Shown: positions 38,398 through 48,552, counted from the first letter of the stretch. The stretch: DNA of 51,816 nt from Geobacter sp. (GCA_003499925.1 DNRQ01000079.1:1-51816); one strand, 5' to 3'. Translations and numbers: made by a program. The notes: a model not told the origin generated them from the sequence alone.

Positions 38398-41328
38398 TTA
38401 TAGCCCCGCAGCGACGAGCACCCCGGCCGCCAGGGCCGTCTGACCGATGATAAAGGCGATGTCCTTCAGTTCGCGCATCCAGGCGACCTTCTCGATCACC
38501 TGCGGTACCACGAGGGTGTCACCCGGATCGAGGCCCATCCTCTCGAAACCGTCGTAGAAGAGGAAGCTTACCCTTTGCTTGCGGCTCTCAACCGTGCCGT
38601 CGGCCCGGATGACGTACATTTCGTCCTCCTCGCCATTGACGGTTGCTCCGCCTGCCTTCTTCAGGTAGAACCCGAGGTTCTCTCCGGGAATGTGGACCAC
38701 TGTGGTCGGGTTGTAGACTTCACCGAAGACCAGGACGGAGTTAGTCGACTGGGGGATCTCCAGTGCGTCCCCTCCCTGGAGTTCCAGGTCGTAGGGGGAT
38801 CTCACCAATTCCTCGACGGCAGCGAGTTTGATCGAGATCCGCCCCTCCGCCTTGGCCGCCTTCAGCTTCTCTAGACTCGCCCTCATCCCTTCGACGGTTG
38901 CCCGCGTCGCCTCCAGTTCATCCTTCGAGCTGGCCACAGATGCCATTTCCTGCTGCTTGCGGCCAAGGTCCTGCTCCGTCCTGGCTATCACATCGTCCAT
39001 ACGCCTCTGCTGAAGGTCCCGGACGCTTCTCCTGGTAAACTTGCCGCCTTTGAGGTAGGCCTTGTTGGTGTAGCCGCCGGCCCGGCGCAGTACGGAGCTG
39101 AGCTTTTCACCCTTGAATATGGGATAGGTGCCCGGAAACTGCACCTCCCCCTTCAGGATGACGTAGCGGTCCGTCTCATCCATCCACTCGGGAAGCCTGC
39201 GGACCATCACCTCGTCATGGCCCTGGAGTTGCACATTGGCCTGGGGATCTCCCCTCAGCGCGTCATCAAGGGAAACCGTAATGGGATAGGAAGTGACACT
39301 GCTACCTGTGACCTTAAGGCGGACGATCTCCGCGTTTTGCAGATAGGCGGTCCTTTTGATGTTTCCGGCCTCGTGGATCAGGTCGGCGATGGTCATCCCG
39401 TCCACCAGACGATATTCGCCGGGCCGGTGCACTTCGCCGTTGATCCTGACTACACGTGCGTTGTCCTGATCCCATTTTTTGACTACCACCTCGTCGAACG
39501 GTTCAAGCAACACGTTCTGGGCGGGGTTACCCTTGAAGGCTTCCTCCAGATCGACGTAAACGGAATATGGTACGATTCGGTCTTTGCCGTAGCGAAGTCG
39601 CCTGATCTCCACTTTTTTGGCATACCCCTGCCGCTTCAGGTTGCCCCCCTCCTTAACAAGATCTGCGACCCGCTCGTTCTTGTTGAGCCGGTAGCTGCCG
39701 GGGCGGAGCACCTCCCCGGAGATGGTCACCACCGGCATCTCCTCCATTTCGAAGCGGGAGTAGACGCGGACCGAATCGAATTCGGTGAGCAGTATGTTGT
39801 CTTCTTCGTGCCCCAGCATGGCCCGTTCGAGATTCACGTACAGCTTTTCGGGATGGAAATCTGGGGGGACGAGGCGGGTGATCTCGAGGGTGTCGGGGAA
39901 ATACTCCGGAAGCAGGTTGTCGGTACCGATCAGGTCCTTGACACGCATCCCGCTCTTCAAGGTGTAAAACCCGGGGCGCAGGACGTAGCCGTCAAGCCTT
40001 GCCTGGTCCCGCACGGTGAAGTCGATCGGGAATATCTTGACCAGGTCCATGTCCTTGATCGGGATGGAGGCGGTCAGCTCGTCCAGGCTCTTGTCTGAGC
40101 TCTTGGAGTCAAGGCTGACATCGGTGACTACCTTTTTGTCGTGGGCCTCGATCCGTGAGATCTGCAGCCGCTGCAGGTAACCGGTCGACACGATGCCGTC
40201 GGCCAGGGCGAGCAGATCCTTGAGGGATTTTTCATGCTTCAGCTCGTAGATGGCAGGCCGTCGGACGTTGCCGGCAATGCCGACCACCGGGCCGATACTG
40301 GGGACGAATATGGTGTCTCCGGCCTGAAGGCGGATATCCCGGCTCTTGTCACCCTTGAGGAAGAAGTCGTATAGATCTACGCTATCGACCACCTTGCCGT
40401 CGCGCTTGATGACGATGGAACGCAGGCTGCCGTTGCGGGTCGGGCCGCCGGCAGCAGAGAGGGCATTGATCAAGGTGGAGAGCGAGGAGATGTTGTAGTC
40501 ACCCGGCGACTTGACCTCGCCCACCAGGTACACCTTGATCATTCGCAACTTCCCCATCGAGACGTTGAGATGAAAGTTGGTGAATACCTTGGAGAGCTGA
40601 CCGTTCAGGAGTCTCGGCAATTGGCCGAAGCTGACGCCGGCCACCTTGACGGCGCCGACCCTGGGGAGCACGATCTCTCCGCTGCGGTTGACTTCAAGTT
40701 CAAAGGAGCCATCTACGCTACCCCAAAGGGTTACGGTGACGCGATCCCCGGAGCCGAGTACATAATCGGGTCCCACCGGGACGTCGGTCAGGGAGGCAAA
40801 CCCCTGTGCATCCGGGCGGAAGAAGCTGTATCCGAACTGAGTCAGCCTGCCGACGCGAAACGGCTGGACACGCACGGTATCGGTGCTGTCGTCGGCCGAC
40901 ATCGACTTCTCGATGGGCGACGCTTCCGCGACTTCGGCTCCCTTTGCCGCCTCGTCCTCGGCAGATCCTTCCCTGACTGGCTCCCCTTTCTTGCTCTCCG
41001 TACCCGGTGGGGTCGCTCCCCCGGCAGCAAAGGAAGCCCCCTTTTCACCGCCGGGCGAGGGCCCGGCTTGAGGAGCGGTCATGGCGGCAGTGCCGGCCAT
41101 GCCCGGTGTCGACGGAGAAAGCGCCGAGGTGCCGGAGGTAGCCAGAGGAGCAGGAGTTCCGATAGCCACGGGGGCCGGAGCATTGACGGCAACCGGAGCT
41201 CCGGAGATCCCCAAGGCCGCCGGGGCGCCACCGAAACCCGCCGGGGCAGCGCCTTCGCCCCAGACGATGGAAAATGTAGTAGTGATGATCAATGCATGGA
41301 GGAGCAGCTTACGAATGGATAACGACAT
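38398..41328 (-). CDS. Polysaccharide export protein with multiple SLBB domains
   Basis: Predicted Wza-like periplasmic/outer-membrane exporter, 976 residues and so far longer than Wza (about 380). Order: signal peptide; Ala/Pro/Gly-rich linker (about 25-110); polysaccharide export domain (about 185-265: DYVLGSGDRVTVTLWG, VNRSGEIVLPRVG); then about six SLBB domains (VYLVGEVKSPGDYNISS, VTISGEVLRPGSYRLNK, VRINGEVHRPGEYRLVD, VILKGEVQFPGTYPIFK, VLVFGEVYNPTTVVHIP); a coiled coil at about 785-860; and a terminal hydrophobic helix. First gene of the minus-strand exopolysaccharide locus. Confidence 0.9.
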   Translation of the reverse strand: MSLSIRKLLLHALIITTTFSIVWGEGAAPAGFGGAPAALGISGAPVAVNAPAPVAIGTPAPLATSGTSALSPSTPGMAGTAAMTAPQAGPSPGGEKGASFAAGGATPPGTESKKGEPVREGSAEDEAAKGAEVAEASPIEKSMSADDSTDTVRVQPFRVGRLTQFGYSFFRPDAQGFASLTDVPVGPDYVLGSGDRVTVTLWGSVDGSFELEVNRSGEIVLPRVGAVKVAGVSFGQLPRLLNGQLSKVFTNFHLNVSMGKLRMIKVYLVGEVKSPGDYNISSLSTLINALSAAGGPTRNGSLRSIVIKRDGKVVDSVDLYDFFLKGDKSRDIRLQAGDTIFVPSIGPVVGIAGNVRRPAIYELKHEKSLKDLLALADGIVSTGYLQRLQISRIEAHDKKVVTDVSLDSKSSDKSLDELTASIPIKDMDLVKIFPIDFTVRDQARLDGYVLRPGFYTLKSGMRVKDLIGTDNLLPEYFPDTLEITRLVPPDFHPEKLYVNLERAMLGHEEDNILLTEFDSVRVYSRFEMEEMPVVTISGEVLRPGSYRLNKNERVADLVKEGGNLKRQGYAKKVEIRRLRYGKDRIVPYSVYVDLEEAFKGNPAQNVLLEPFDEVVVKKWDQDNARVVRINGEVHRPGEYRLVDGMTIADLIHEAGNIKRTAYLQNAEIVRLKVTGSSVTSYPITVSLDDALRGDPQANVQLQGHDEVMVRRLPEWMDETDRYVILKGEVQFPGTYPIFKGEKLSSVLRRAGGYTNKAYLKGGKFTRRSVRDLQQRRMDDVIARTEQDLGRKQQEMASVASSKDELEATRATVEGMRASLEKLKAAKAEGRISIKLAAVEELVRSPYDLELQGGDALEIPQSTNSVLVFGEVYNPTTVVHIPGENLGFYLKKAGGATVNGEEDEMYVIRADGTVESRKQRVSFLFYDGFERMGLDPGDTLVVPQVIEKVAWMRELKDIAFIIGQTALAAGVLVAAGL

Positions 41329-41871
41329 GGTGAACGGGACCTTTTTATGGATTCATCAGCAGAATCTGTGGCTAAATCTGGTTTATGGCGAATCGCCGAT
41401 CTGACCTGATATAGGCGACGTTGATCACAGCAAATAATCTAACCGGCCCAACGGGACCCTGCTCGCTGATATTTAAACCCTGAAAATAACGTGCAGTTGG
41501 AGTTTGGTCAAGAATTTTAAGATTAAGCGAATCCAACACGGCACCATCCTGGAGCCAAACGAAGATAGCGAGACTGCAGAAACTCAGCCAAGTTCTCCAT
41601 TACACTAGCTCTCCCATTCAGGACGCCGAGAAATGAGCCGGAATGGATCAGGTCGAATTGGCGCTGGTTGACCCGGCATCATCACATGTCACCGGTTAAT
41701 GTGTCCGCGCTCTCATGGTTGCACCAGGTGCGCAAATAGCTGGTAATCAGTAGGCTGGATGTCCGCCCGGGCCTGCTTACCCGCGCAATTTCCCTATCTT
41801 TTTTTGCACATTTGATGTTAATGTGTTAATGTTTTTCCACTAATCCATATCTGTTTTGAAAGGAAGATGAC
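41329..41871. other. Gene-free divergent region
   Basis: 543 bp between the divergent export and radical SAM genes, presumably carrying both promoters. I see no repeat of the families found elsewhere. A minus-strand open stretch at 41523-41678 (FDLIHSGSFLGVLNGRAS) is protein-like but has no start and no identified family. Close to the radical SAM gene the DNA is AT-rich with TTAATGTGTTAATG at about 41819-41832, a possible operator or promoter element. Confidence 0.4.
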
Positions 41872-42912
41872 ATGAAGACTCGTTGGCTCAGTCCAGTTGT
41901 GAGCGGAGATGGATCAGGAGAAACTCTGTATCATGATAACAGCAATAGAATTGCTAGAATTGCTTCCAGATTTCCGGCTTATGCCAGGATGTTCTTGCAT
42001 CGAGTGTCGAAGGGGATGCCTTTATCGGACATCGTGGCCGGCACTATGGTCGGTCAGATGTTGCCGGAACGTAAATTTCCGGCCCAAGTGTCGCTGGAAC
42101 TCACCAACAACTGCAACATCCAATGCGGATACTGCCCCAATCACCTCGGGTTACGACCAGGTGGATACATGGACGAAGGTACCTGCTCAAGTCTGTTGAG
42201 CGAGTTACGGAAAATCCGCGTTCCCCGTATTCATATATGTGGCAACGGTGAACCGAGCCTTCACCCCGAATTCGGCTCTCTTCTGCCCAAGCTTGCTGCA
42301 TCAACGAGATTCATCTCTTTGGTGTCGAACGGGCAATGGAATTCAAGCGAAACCGTCTCAGCTTTGCTTAATTCAGTTGATATGCTTCACGTATCTGTTG
42401 AAGGGAACAGTCCAGAGAGTTACCAGAAAGGAAGATGCGGAGGTGATTTTGCACGACTGATACGAAACTTGGAAATGCTTCAAGCTGAGAAGCAACACTC
42501 TGGCAAAAAAATTCTAATAAATGTGCGGTTAATGCTCCATCCTTCTGAAAGATCTTCGGAGGCTCAGTTGGTCAATTTCTGGAGAAAGTATGGAGATACG
42601 GTGACCAGGGAGTACGTTAAACAGCTGCAGTGTTTCGATACCCAGACAGAAGTCTATGTTCCCTTGCAGAGTAAAACGCGTGCGACCCCGATCTGTATCA
42701 AGCCCGGGTTTCTACTGAACGTTTTTTGGAACGGAGATGTACCTTTGTGCGGAGACATGTGTTTGCTACGAGACAGTCCTAACGCGCTTCTGGGTAACAT
42801 CAACGGAAATTCCATTCTGGAGATGTGGAACATGCCGTTATTACAACAACTTCGGGAGGGTCATCGTTGTGGTGATGAAATAGAGATGTGCAGGGGATGT
42901 CACGGGCAGTAG
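41872..42912 (+). CDS. Radical SAM/SPASM protein
   Basis: Radical SAM enzyme of 346 residues. The cluster motif is C81xxxC85xxC88 in LTNNCNIQCGYCPNH; the SAM-binding glycine region is IHICGNGEPSLH. The C-terminal SPASM region has cysteines in CIKPGF, VPLCGDMCLL and MCRGCHG, expected to bind one or two further clusters, and the usual LGNINGNSILEMWN stretch. Such enzymes modify peptides, sugars or alcohols. Position next to the exopolysaccharide locus suggests a sugar or surface-related target, but the substrate is unknown. AAGGAAG lies before the ATG. Confidence 0.88.
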   Translation: MKTRWLSPVVSGDGSGETLYHDNSNRIARIASRFPAYARMFLHRVSKGMPLSDIVAGTMVGQMLPERKFPAQVSLELTNNCNIQCGYCPNHLGLRPGGYMDEGTCSSLLSELRKIRVPRIHICGNGEPSLHPEFGSLLPKLAASTRFISLVSNGQWNSSETVSALLNSVDMLHVSVEGNSPESYQKGRCGGDFARLIRNLEMLQAEKQHSGKKILINVRLMLHPSERSSEAQLVNFWRKYGDTVTREYVKQLQCFDTQTEVYVPLQSKTRATPICIKPGFLLNVFWNGDVPLCGDMCLLRDSPNALLGNINGNSILEMWNMPLLQQLREGHRCGDEIEMCRGCHGQ

Positions 42913-43040
42913 CTTTAACGGCCGCGTACACCAGACTCCCGTTGCCGGCAACCTGCTTTAGATTCGGATTCCCTTCCCTTGATCGGAATGCGGTTTCTTT
43001 CCAAGTGCCCGGTTTGCCCGCTACCGCGTGCAAACGAGAA

Positions 43041-43068
43041 AAGCCCCACTTCAATCGAAGCGGGGCTT
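43041..43068. terminator. Bidirectional terminator
   Basis: Stem AAGCCCCACTTC against GAAGCGGGGCTT with an AATC loop and one mismatch, between the converging radical SAM gene (ends 42912) and the multicopper oxidase gene (ends 43100). On the minus strand it is followed by TTTTC, on the plus strand by TAATTTC, so it can serve both genes. Confidence 0.8.
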
Positions 43069-43099
43069 AATTTCATTCACGCCATGCTTTCTTCACAAA

Positions 43100-46000
43100 T
43101 CAATTCAAGATATACCTGGCCGACGCTCGTGCTTCATACGTTGCTCCGGATCCTACCGATCGTGCCCGGACCTGAATACCATACTCCCCTATTCCGGATG
43201 CCTGACTGGTATCCCACCTCAAGACCCCATTTTGCTGCCAATCGCGTACTAGGCGCCAGGTGGGGGTTATAGCGCTGTAGTCATAAACCATGAGCTGGTA
43301 CTCGATGGCTGCTCCGCCACCCGTAGGCGTTGCGTTGAAATCAACCAGCGCACCTACCGGTTCCGGACTTGCCGGTGTTGCGGAAAACGCCACTGCTGAA
43401 ACAGGAGCACTGCTGGTCAGTATATATGCCATACTCGACCGCGCTTCGTAAGCTACAGGTGATCCGACATTGCGGGCTCTCACTTGGATGCTGTATTGTC
43501 CCGCACCAGATGCCAAATTGGTATCCCATCTCAGTGTGGCATTTTGCTGCCAATCCCGCATCACACGCCACGTCGGGTTTACGGCACTGTAGTCATAAAC
43601 CATGAGCTGGTACTCGATGGCTGCTCCCCCCCCGGTAGGCGTAGCATTGAAATCAACCAAGGTGCCTACTTGTTTCGGGCTGGTCGCTGTTGTAGTAAAT
43701 GTCACTGATGAAACCGGAGAGCTGCTGGTGAGCATGTATATCACGCCATACCGCCGCGCTTGGTAAGGGACAGTCAATCCGACATTGCGGGCCCGCACCT
43801 GGATATCGTACCTGCCGACTCCGGATGCCTGACTGGTATCCCATACCAAGGTGGTGCTTTGCTGCCAGTCGCGTACCAGTCGCCAGGTCGGCGTTACAGC
43901 GTCTTTGGGATAGACCCAAAGCTGGTATTCCACCGCAGGTCCACCACCGGTGATCGTTACGTTGAAATTCACTACAGTTCCCACAAGTTGTGGAGACGCT
44001 GGCGTGCCGGTAAAGGTAACGCTGGCAACAGGAAGGGTTACCGTGCAGGAGTCTGATATCCACGCACTATCCCCCACCAGCGCCTTGACTGCCTTTACCC
44101 GGTAGTAGTAGGTCCCGCTTGTCTTGCCGGAAATTGCCACTGAAGTAGCCGATAACCCTGAAGTAACGACGGTTATGGTGCCTGCGTTAAACCCGGAGGT
44201 CGTCGATTCCTCAAGGGTATACGTCACCCCCGCCGTTGCCGAAGCCGCCCAGGATACCGTGAAATTGCCCGTTGAACTGGTTGCCGGTACGGTAATTGAT
44301 GCCGGTGCCAGGACATCAAGCACCGCCACCGTGGTCGTAGCCGTCCCGATGCCTCCATTGGAATCCGTCACCCTGAAGGTCATGGTATGGATTCCGATCC
44401 CAAGCACAGTCCTAAGGACGTTGTAGGAAAGGGCCGGATTGGCCGTGAACAGGTCATAGTCGCCCCTGTTGTCCACGTTCCAGGCATAGCTCAGAGCCGT
44501 CACGTTGCAGGCATCCTGCGTATCGGTTCCTGAGCCGTTCAGGGTAAGGTTTTCGCCAGGCCTGACGGTGTACGGACCGCCTGGTATCGCTGTCGGGATG
44601 TGGTTGACGATGGTCACGTTTTTGGTGACCTGGGCTGTTTCGCCGGTGACGTTGTTGATCACGGTCAGTGCGACCGGATAGGTGCCGATGGGAAGCGTGG
44701 TGTTAACCGTGCTCGTGAGATAGTTGGTACCATTGATCAGCCAGCTGAAGCCGGTAGCTACGCCGGTGAAGCTGCTGGTGAAGGTTACGGTCTCGCAGAA
44801 GCCGATGTCGGCCCCGGCAGCCGAACCGGTGACGCTGAAGTTGGCCGTGAGCGATCCGGCTACGGTGACGGTTATCGGTGCGGAAGCGGTGACTCCGCCG
44901 AGGCTGTCGGTAACTCTGGCGCTGACGGAATAGCTGCCTGCAGGGACGTTCGTCCAGCTGAAGGTGGAGATCGCTCCCGGTGCCGCGGCAAGACCTATCT
45001 GTGTCGTGCCGTTGTAGAAGGCAACCTGGGATACCGTCAGCCCGGCAGGCAGGGATGCGACGGTAGCTCGCAGATTGACAGTCGCCGGCGCGGTGAATGC
45101 CGGTCCATTGGTTGCGGCGACGCTGACCGTGAGCGGGCTTGCCACGGATGAGAAGGTGGAGCCCTTGGCGTTGAACGCCTCGACCTTGTAGCTGTAGGCG
45201 ATGCCGGCGGCTGCAGTGGTATCGGTATAGGTCGCTCTGTTTGCTCGCAGGTTGGCTGCGTTCAGCTTGGTGAAGGTGGTGCCGTCGCTGGAGCGGTAAA
45301 CGTTGAAGCCGACCTCGTTGGCCGGATTGCCGAAGCTTGCGTACGCCGTGTAGCTGACCGGCGTCGGATCGTTCCAGGTCACCACGATATTGCCGGCACT
45401 GGGCGTCGCCTTGGCGGTAAAAGCCGGAGGAGTCGCCGACTCGACCTTCACGACGACCGGGCGCATCATGTCCATCTCTTCATGGCTCAGGATGTGGCAG
45501 TGCCAGACGTACTCCCAGCCGAAATCGTAGAGGATGTTGGTGACCGGCTCGCGGCGTGCCTCCCCGGTCTGCCAGTCTACGCTGTTGAAACCCATGGTGG
45601 AATCGAGCGGTATGGCCGGGTTGAGCGGACGCAGACTGTTGGGAATTCCGAAGGGGAGCGCAGGGGCGCGCGGCCGCACGGCGACGATGGTGTCCATCAG
45701 CGGACTGATCTTGACGGTGTCCTTCCAGCCGAGTTCGTTCGGTTCCGGCAGCAGGGTCTGTCCGTCCCAGCCGACCCGGTTCACCAGTTGCACGTCGAAG
45801 ATGTGGAAGTGTATCGGGTGGGTATCGACCCCGTTATGTGAGATCTTCCAGATCTGGGTGCCGTCGGCCAGATCTGTCGTGCCGGGGACCACTGAAACCT
45901 GGAGCTGGGTCGAGTTGTTGACGGTCTCGGTAGGAAGATCGGAGAAACCGTACAGCACGAGCAGCGCGTTGAGCGTCGAGGGGTTGGGCAGCTGCATGGC

Positions 46001-48511
46001 CAGGTTGCCGCTCATGCGGCCGTAGACCGGATCGAAGGAGGCGCCCATCTCGTCGTGAATCCCCTTGGGCTCCATGGGGGCCACCACCCGTTCACCGGCC
46101 AGGGTCACGAAATTGAGGGACTCATCGTTGATCTGCGAGATCCCCTCCCACGGGAAGTTGGGCGGGAAGTACGAGTCGGGATAGGCATCCTTGTACGCGG
46201 GCTGACCGACGATGATCGGCTCTTGCGCCCGCTCGAAGAGGGTCTTGGCCGGGGCCGGGTTGACCGCGGTTACCGGCGCCTCGGGGCTGAATTCCCTTTC
46301 CAGGTTCTGCCGGCTGAAGCTGTAGGCGGGATCCGTTCCGGCCGTCGGCCGTACGATCACCTGCATCACAGTGCGGGTGTTCGGGGCGTAGCCCACCAGG
46401 GGCCCGGTGCCGTTTTCCCAGACCCCCAGTTCCCGGTTGAAGGTGCCGCCGGTGCCGTAGCCGCCGGATTCCCGCTGGTCCTCGGCGCCGGTGAAATAAT
46501 CGTAACCGGAGACCCTGGCCGGCCAGGCGGCCGGAGCGTCGTTGTAGAGGATCAGGGTCCTGCCCGCATACTGGCTGAAATCTACGATCACGTCGGCGCG
46601 CTCTGCCGGTCCCAGGGCGAGCCCCATCTTGTCGACGGTGCCGACCCAGAAGGCGGTCGGATCGATGTTATAGGTGATGGGCTGCGGGTCGATCTGAACC
46701 GGCTTGGGGAGAAAGCCCCCCTCGGTGCCGATCTGCAGGAAGCTCGGCCCCCTGAGGGCGGGGTCGGGTACGCCGCCGTCCCGGCCGTCAACCGGCCAGT
46801 CTGCCGGCCAGTTGTCATGTTCGGCAAGCTCGGCCGATGCCGCCAGCATCCTCACCTCGGTCTTGTCGGAGCGGCCGGCGGCAGCAAGCCTGGGATCGGG
46901 GCTCACCTGGGCCGGGTCCGCCTCGTAGAAGGAGAGGTTCCAGAAGCGGTCGCTTGCGGCATTGAGGATGCGGAAGCGATAGGCCCGGGGATCGACGGTG
47001 AGAGTGGGGAACACGGTGCCGTTAACCATGGCGGAGTCCTGGAACGCCTCCATCCCCATGGAGGTATTGGGGGTCCCGGGGATCTTGGTCGGCTGCCCCG
47101 GGGTCTGGCACTGGGCCAGGATCACCGGATTGGTACTGCCGCAGTCCGCATCGTAATAGGGGTTGTCGACCGGCCCCTTGGGGACGGCGGTGGGAGGGTA
47201 GAACCAGGGGCCGTACATCCAGCGACCGAACGGGTTGACCCCGCCAAATCCTGCGGCGAGTGTCTGGGCCGGCATATAGACGTGCGGCAGCCAGAGATCG
47301 CCGGTAACAGGGGGGCGGACCCCGCTGACCGGAGCGGCGCTCCCCCAGTTCCAGAGCGGATCGGTGATGCGGACCTTGGGGGTCGTCACGCCGGAAACCG
47401 GATGGGGGGTCGGGGTGGCGTCCACAAAGGTCTTGTCCTGGATGATCAGGGGGATCTGGTCGGGCGGAATGATGCCGCGGGCGACCAGGTCCTGCTCATA
47501 CCGGTCGGTGATCAGGTAACCGGCGGCCTCGCCGGCATAGACGTTCAGCCGGGTGATGCCGAAGGCGTGGTCGTGGTAGAACATCAACCGTGCGCTCTGC
47601 TGGTTGGTGTAGTAATAGGTCGCCGAGCCGTCGCCGGGATCCGGCATGTCCGGGACGTTCTGCAGACTCACCCCCTTGGTGAAGGGGGTGATCTCCCCTA
47701 CGGGGGTGATCCACTGATGCGGGGTGCCGTCACTGATCCAGGGGGTGCGCCCGCCGTGCAGGTGAATGGCGGCGCGGTTCTGGGCATAACCGGCGCAGGT
47801 GTTGGGCTCCACCGTGTTGTCACAAGGGGCGCCCTGGCCGCGGGCGGCGCCCGGATAGGCCGGCCCGGTGCCGGCGCCCATGACGGAGGTGTCGACCGGG
47901 ATGAAGAGGTTGCCGGCCGTGCCGACCGGGAGCTTGTTGGTGAACCTGATGCGCACCGGGCGGTCCCTTTCGGCGACGATGGTCGGTCCCAGATAGCGGA
48001 CCGGATCCGGAGTGAGCCCCGTGCCTAGGGCCGTGTCGGCGGCGGTGCAGGCGTGCTGGTCGGCGCCGCACCTGTTCTGGCTGGGGAGCGTGCCGGGTGA
48101 GAGGTTGGTGCCCCGGTTCACCTGACGGTAGCCGCGCAAAAGCGTTCCCGGGGCGGGGAGGTCGGAGTGCATCCGCTCCTTGAACTGCACCAGTTCGATT
48201 ACGTAATAGTCCGTACCGGGATAGGAGGTTACGTCGGGCTTGGCGACGGAGAGGTACTGTCCCAGGTTGTTCGCCTTGGCGCTCCCAAGGCCCGGAAGGG
48301 TGTCGACGAATTTAACCAGCCGAGGACTGTTGGCCCAGTTGGCCGTGGTGTAATAGTCGGGGGTGGCCGGGTTACCGTTGGCGTCAAGGGGTCCGGTCGG
48401 GATGGGAGGTACCGTTCCCGCTCCGGATAGCTGCGGGACGGTACAGGTGCAGAGCAGCAGGACAAGCATCAGCCAAGATCTCAACGAATGCATCGTTCTT
48501 CGACTGTTCAT
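43100..48511 (-). CDS. Giant multicopper oxidase with FN3/PKD modules (OmpB/OmpC-like)
   Basis: Secreted protein of 1803 residues. After a signal peptide, residues about 90-1020 form the oxidase with all copper motifs: HLHGG (250), FYHDHAFG (312), HPIHFH (898-903) and WHCHILSHEEMDMM (1003-1016), the last giving the type 1 ligands Cys, His and Met. Then an FN3 domain (about 1023-1130), Ig-like and PKD domains (about 1135-1400), a second FN3 (about 1405-1490) and three related repeats of about 100 residues (1495-1803). Geobacter OmpB and OmpC, needed for iron oxide reduction, are the closest type known to me. The start has AAAAGGAGAG upstream. Confidence 0.9.
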   Translation of the reverse strand: MNSRRTMHSLRSWLMLVLLLCTCTVPQLSGAGTVPPIPTGPLDANGNPATPDYYTTANWANSPRLVKFVDTLPGLGSAKANNLGQYLSVAKPDVTSYPGTDYYVIELVQFKERMHSDLPAPGTLLRGYRQVNRGTNLSPGTLPSQNRCGADQHACTAADTALGTGLTPDPVRYLGPTIVAERDRPVRIRFTNKLPVGTAGNLFIPVDTSVMGAGTGPAYPGAARGQGAPCDNTVEPNTCAGYAQNRAAIHLHGGRTPWISDGTPHQWITPVGEITPFTKGVSLQNVPDMPDPGDGSATYYYTNQQSARLMFYHDHAFGITRLNVYAGEAAGYLITDRYEQDLVARGIIPPDQIPLIIQDKTFVDATPTPHPVSGVTTPKVRITDPLWNWGSAAPVSGVRPPVTGDLWLPHVYMPAQTLAAGFGGVNPFGRWMYGPWFYPPTAVPKGPVDNPYYDADCGSTNPVILAQCQTPGQPTKIPGTPNTSMGMEAFQDSAMVNGTVFPTLTVDPRAYRFRILNAASDRFWNLSFYEADPAQVSPDPRLAAAGRSDKTEVRMLAASAELAEHDNWPADWPVDGRDGGVPDPALRGPSFLQIGTEGGFLPKPVQIDPQPITYNIDPTAFWVGTVDKMGLALGPAERADVIVDFSQYAGRTLILYNDAPAAWPARVSGYDYFTGAEDQRESGGYGTGGTFNRELGVWENGTGPLVGYAPNTRTVMQVIVRPTAGTDPAYSFSRQNLEREFSPEAPVTAVNPAPAKTLFERAQEPIIVGQPAYKDAYPDSYFPPNFPWEGISQINDESLNFVTLAGERVVAPMEPKGIHDEMGASFDPVYGRMSGNLAMQLPNPSTLNALLVLYGFSDLPTETVNNSTQLQVSVVPGTTDLADGTQIWKISHNGVDTHPIHFHIFDVQLVNRVGWDGQTLLPEPNELGWKDTVKISPLMDTIVAVRPRAPALPFGIPNSLRPLNPAIPLDSTMGFNSVDWQTGEARREPVTNILYDFGWEYVWHCHILSHEEMDMMRPVVVKVESATPPAFTAKATPSAGNIVVTWNDPTPVSYTAYASFGNPANEVGFNVYRSSDGTTFTKLNAANLRANRATYTDTTAAAGIAYSYKVEAFNAKGSTFSSVASPLTVSVAATNGPAFTAPATVNLRATVASLPAGLTVSQVAFYNGTTQIGLAAAPGAISTFSWTNVPAGSYSVSARVTDSLGGVTASAPITVTVAGSLTANFSVTGSAAGADIGFCETVTFTSSFTGVATGFSWLINGTNYLTSTVNTTLPIGTYPVALTVINNVTGETAQVTKNVTIVNHIPTAIPGGPYTVRPGENLTLNGSGTDTQDACNVTALSYAWNVDNRGDYDLFTANPALSYNVLRTVLGIGIHTMTFRVTDSNGGIGTATTTVAVLDVLAPASITVPATSSTGNFTVSWAASATAGVTYTLEESTTSGFNAGTITVVTSGLSATSVAISGKTSGTYYYRVKAVKALVGDSAWISDSCTVTLPVASVTFTGTPASPQLVGTVVNFNVTITGGGPAVEYQLWVYPKDAVTPTWRLVRDWQQSTTLVWDTSQASGVGRYDIQVRARNVGLTVPYQARRYGVIYMLTSSSPVSSVTFTTTATSPKQVGTLVDFNATPTGGGAAIEYQLMVYDYSAVNPTWRVMRDWQQNATLRWDTNLASGAGQYSIQVRARNVGSPVAYEARSSMAYILTSSAPVSAVAFSATPASPEPVGALVDFNATPTGGGAAIEYQLMVYDYSAITPTWRLVRDWQQNGVLRWDTSQASGIGEYGIQVRARSVGSGATYEARASARYILN
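43103..44032 (-). repeat. Three tandem C-terminal repeats in the oxidase gene
   Basis: Units of about 101-105 codons at roughly 43718-44032, 43406-43717 and 43103-43405. Each encodes PVxxVxFxxTxxSPxxVG, an IEYQLMVYDY-type strand, PTWRLVRDWQQ, LRWDT..ASG.G.Y.IQVRARxVG, then YEAR and YIL. The two downstream units are closer to each other than to the first. Beta-sandwich adhesion or spacer modules are the likely fold. Confidence 0.8.
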
Positions 48512-48552
48512 ATTTGCTCTCCTTTTAACGATATGGACGGCAACTACTGCCT

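Noticed and set aside
41523..41678. Protein-like open stretch on the minus strand
   Set aside because: About 50 codons without start or recognised family; such stretches are common by chance.
46055..48028. 657-codon plus-strand open frame
   Set aside because: Antisense to the multicopper oxidase whose copper motifs are intact; Gly/Arg/Val-rich translation without domains.
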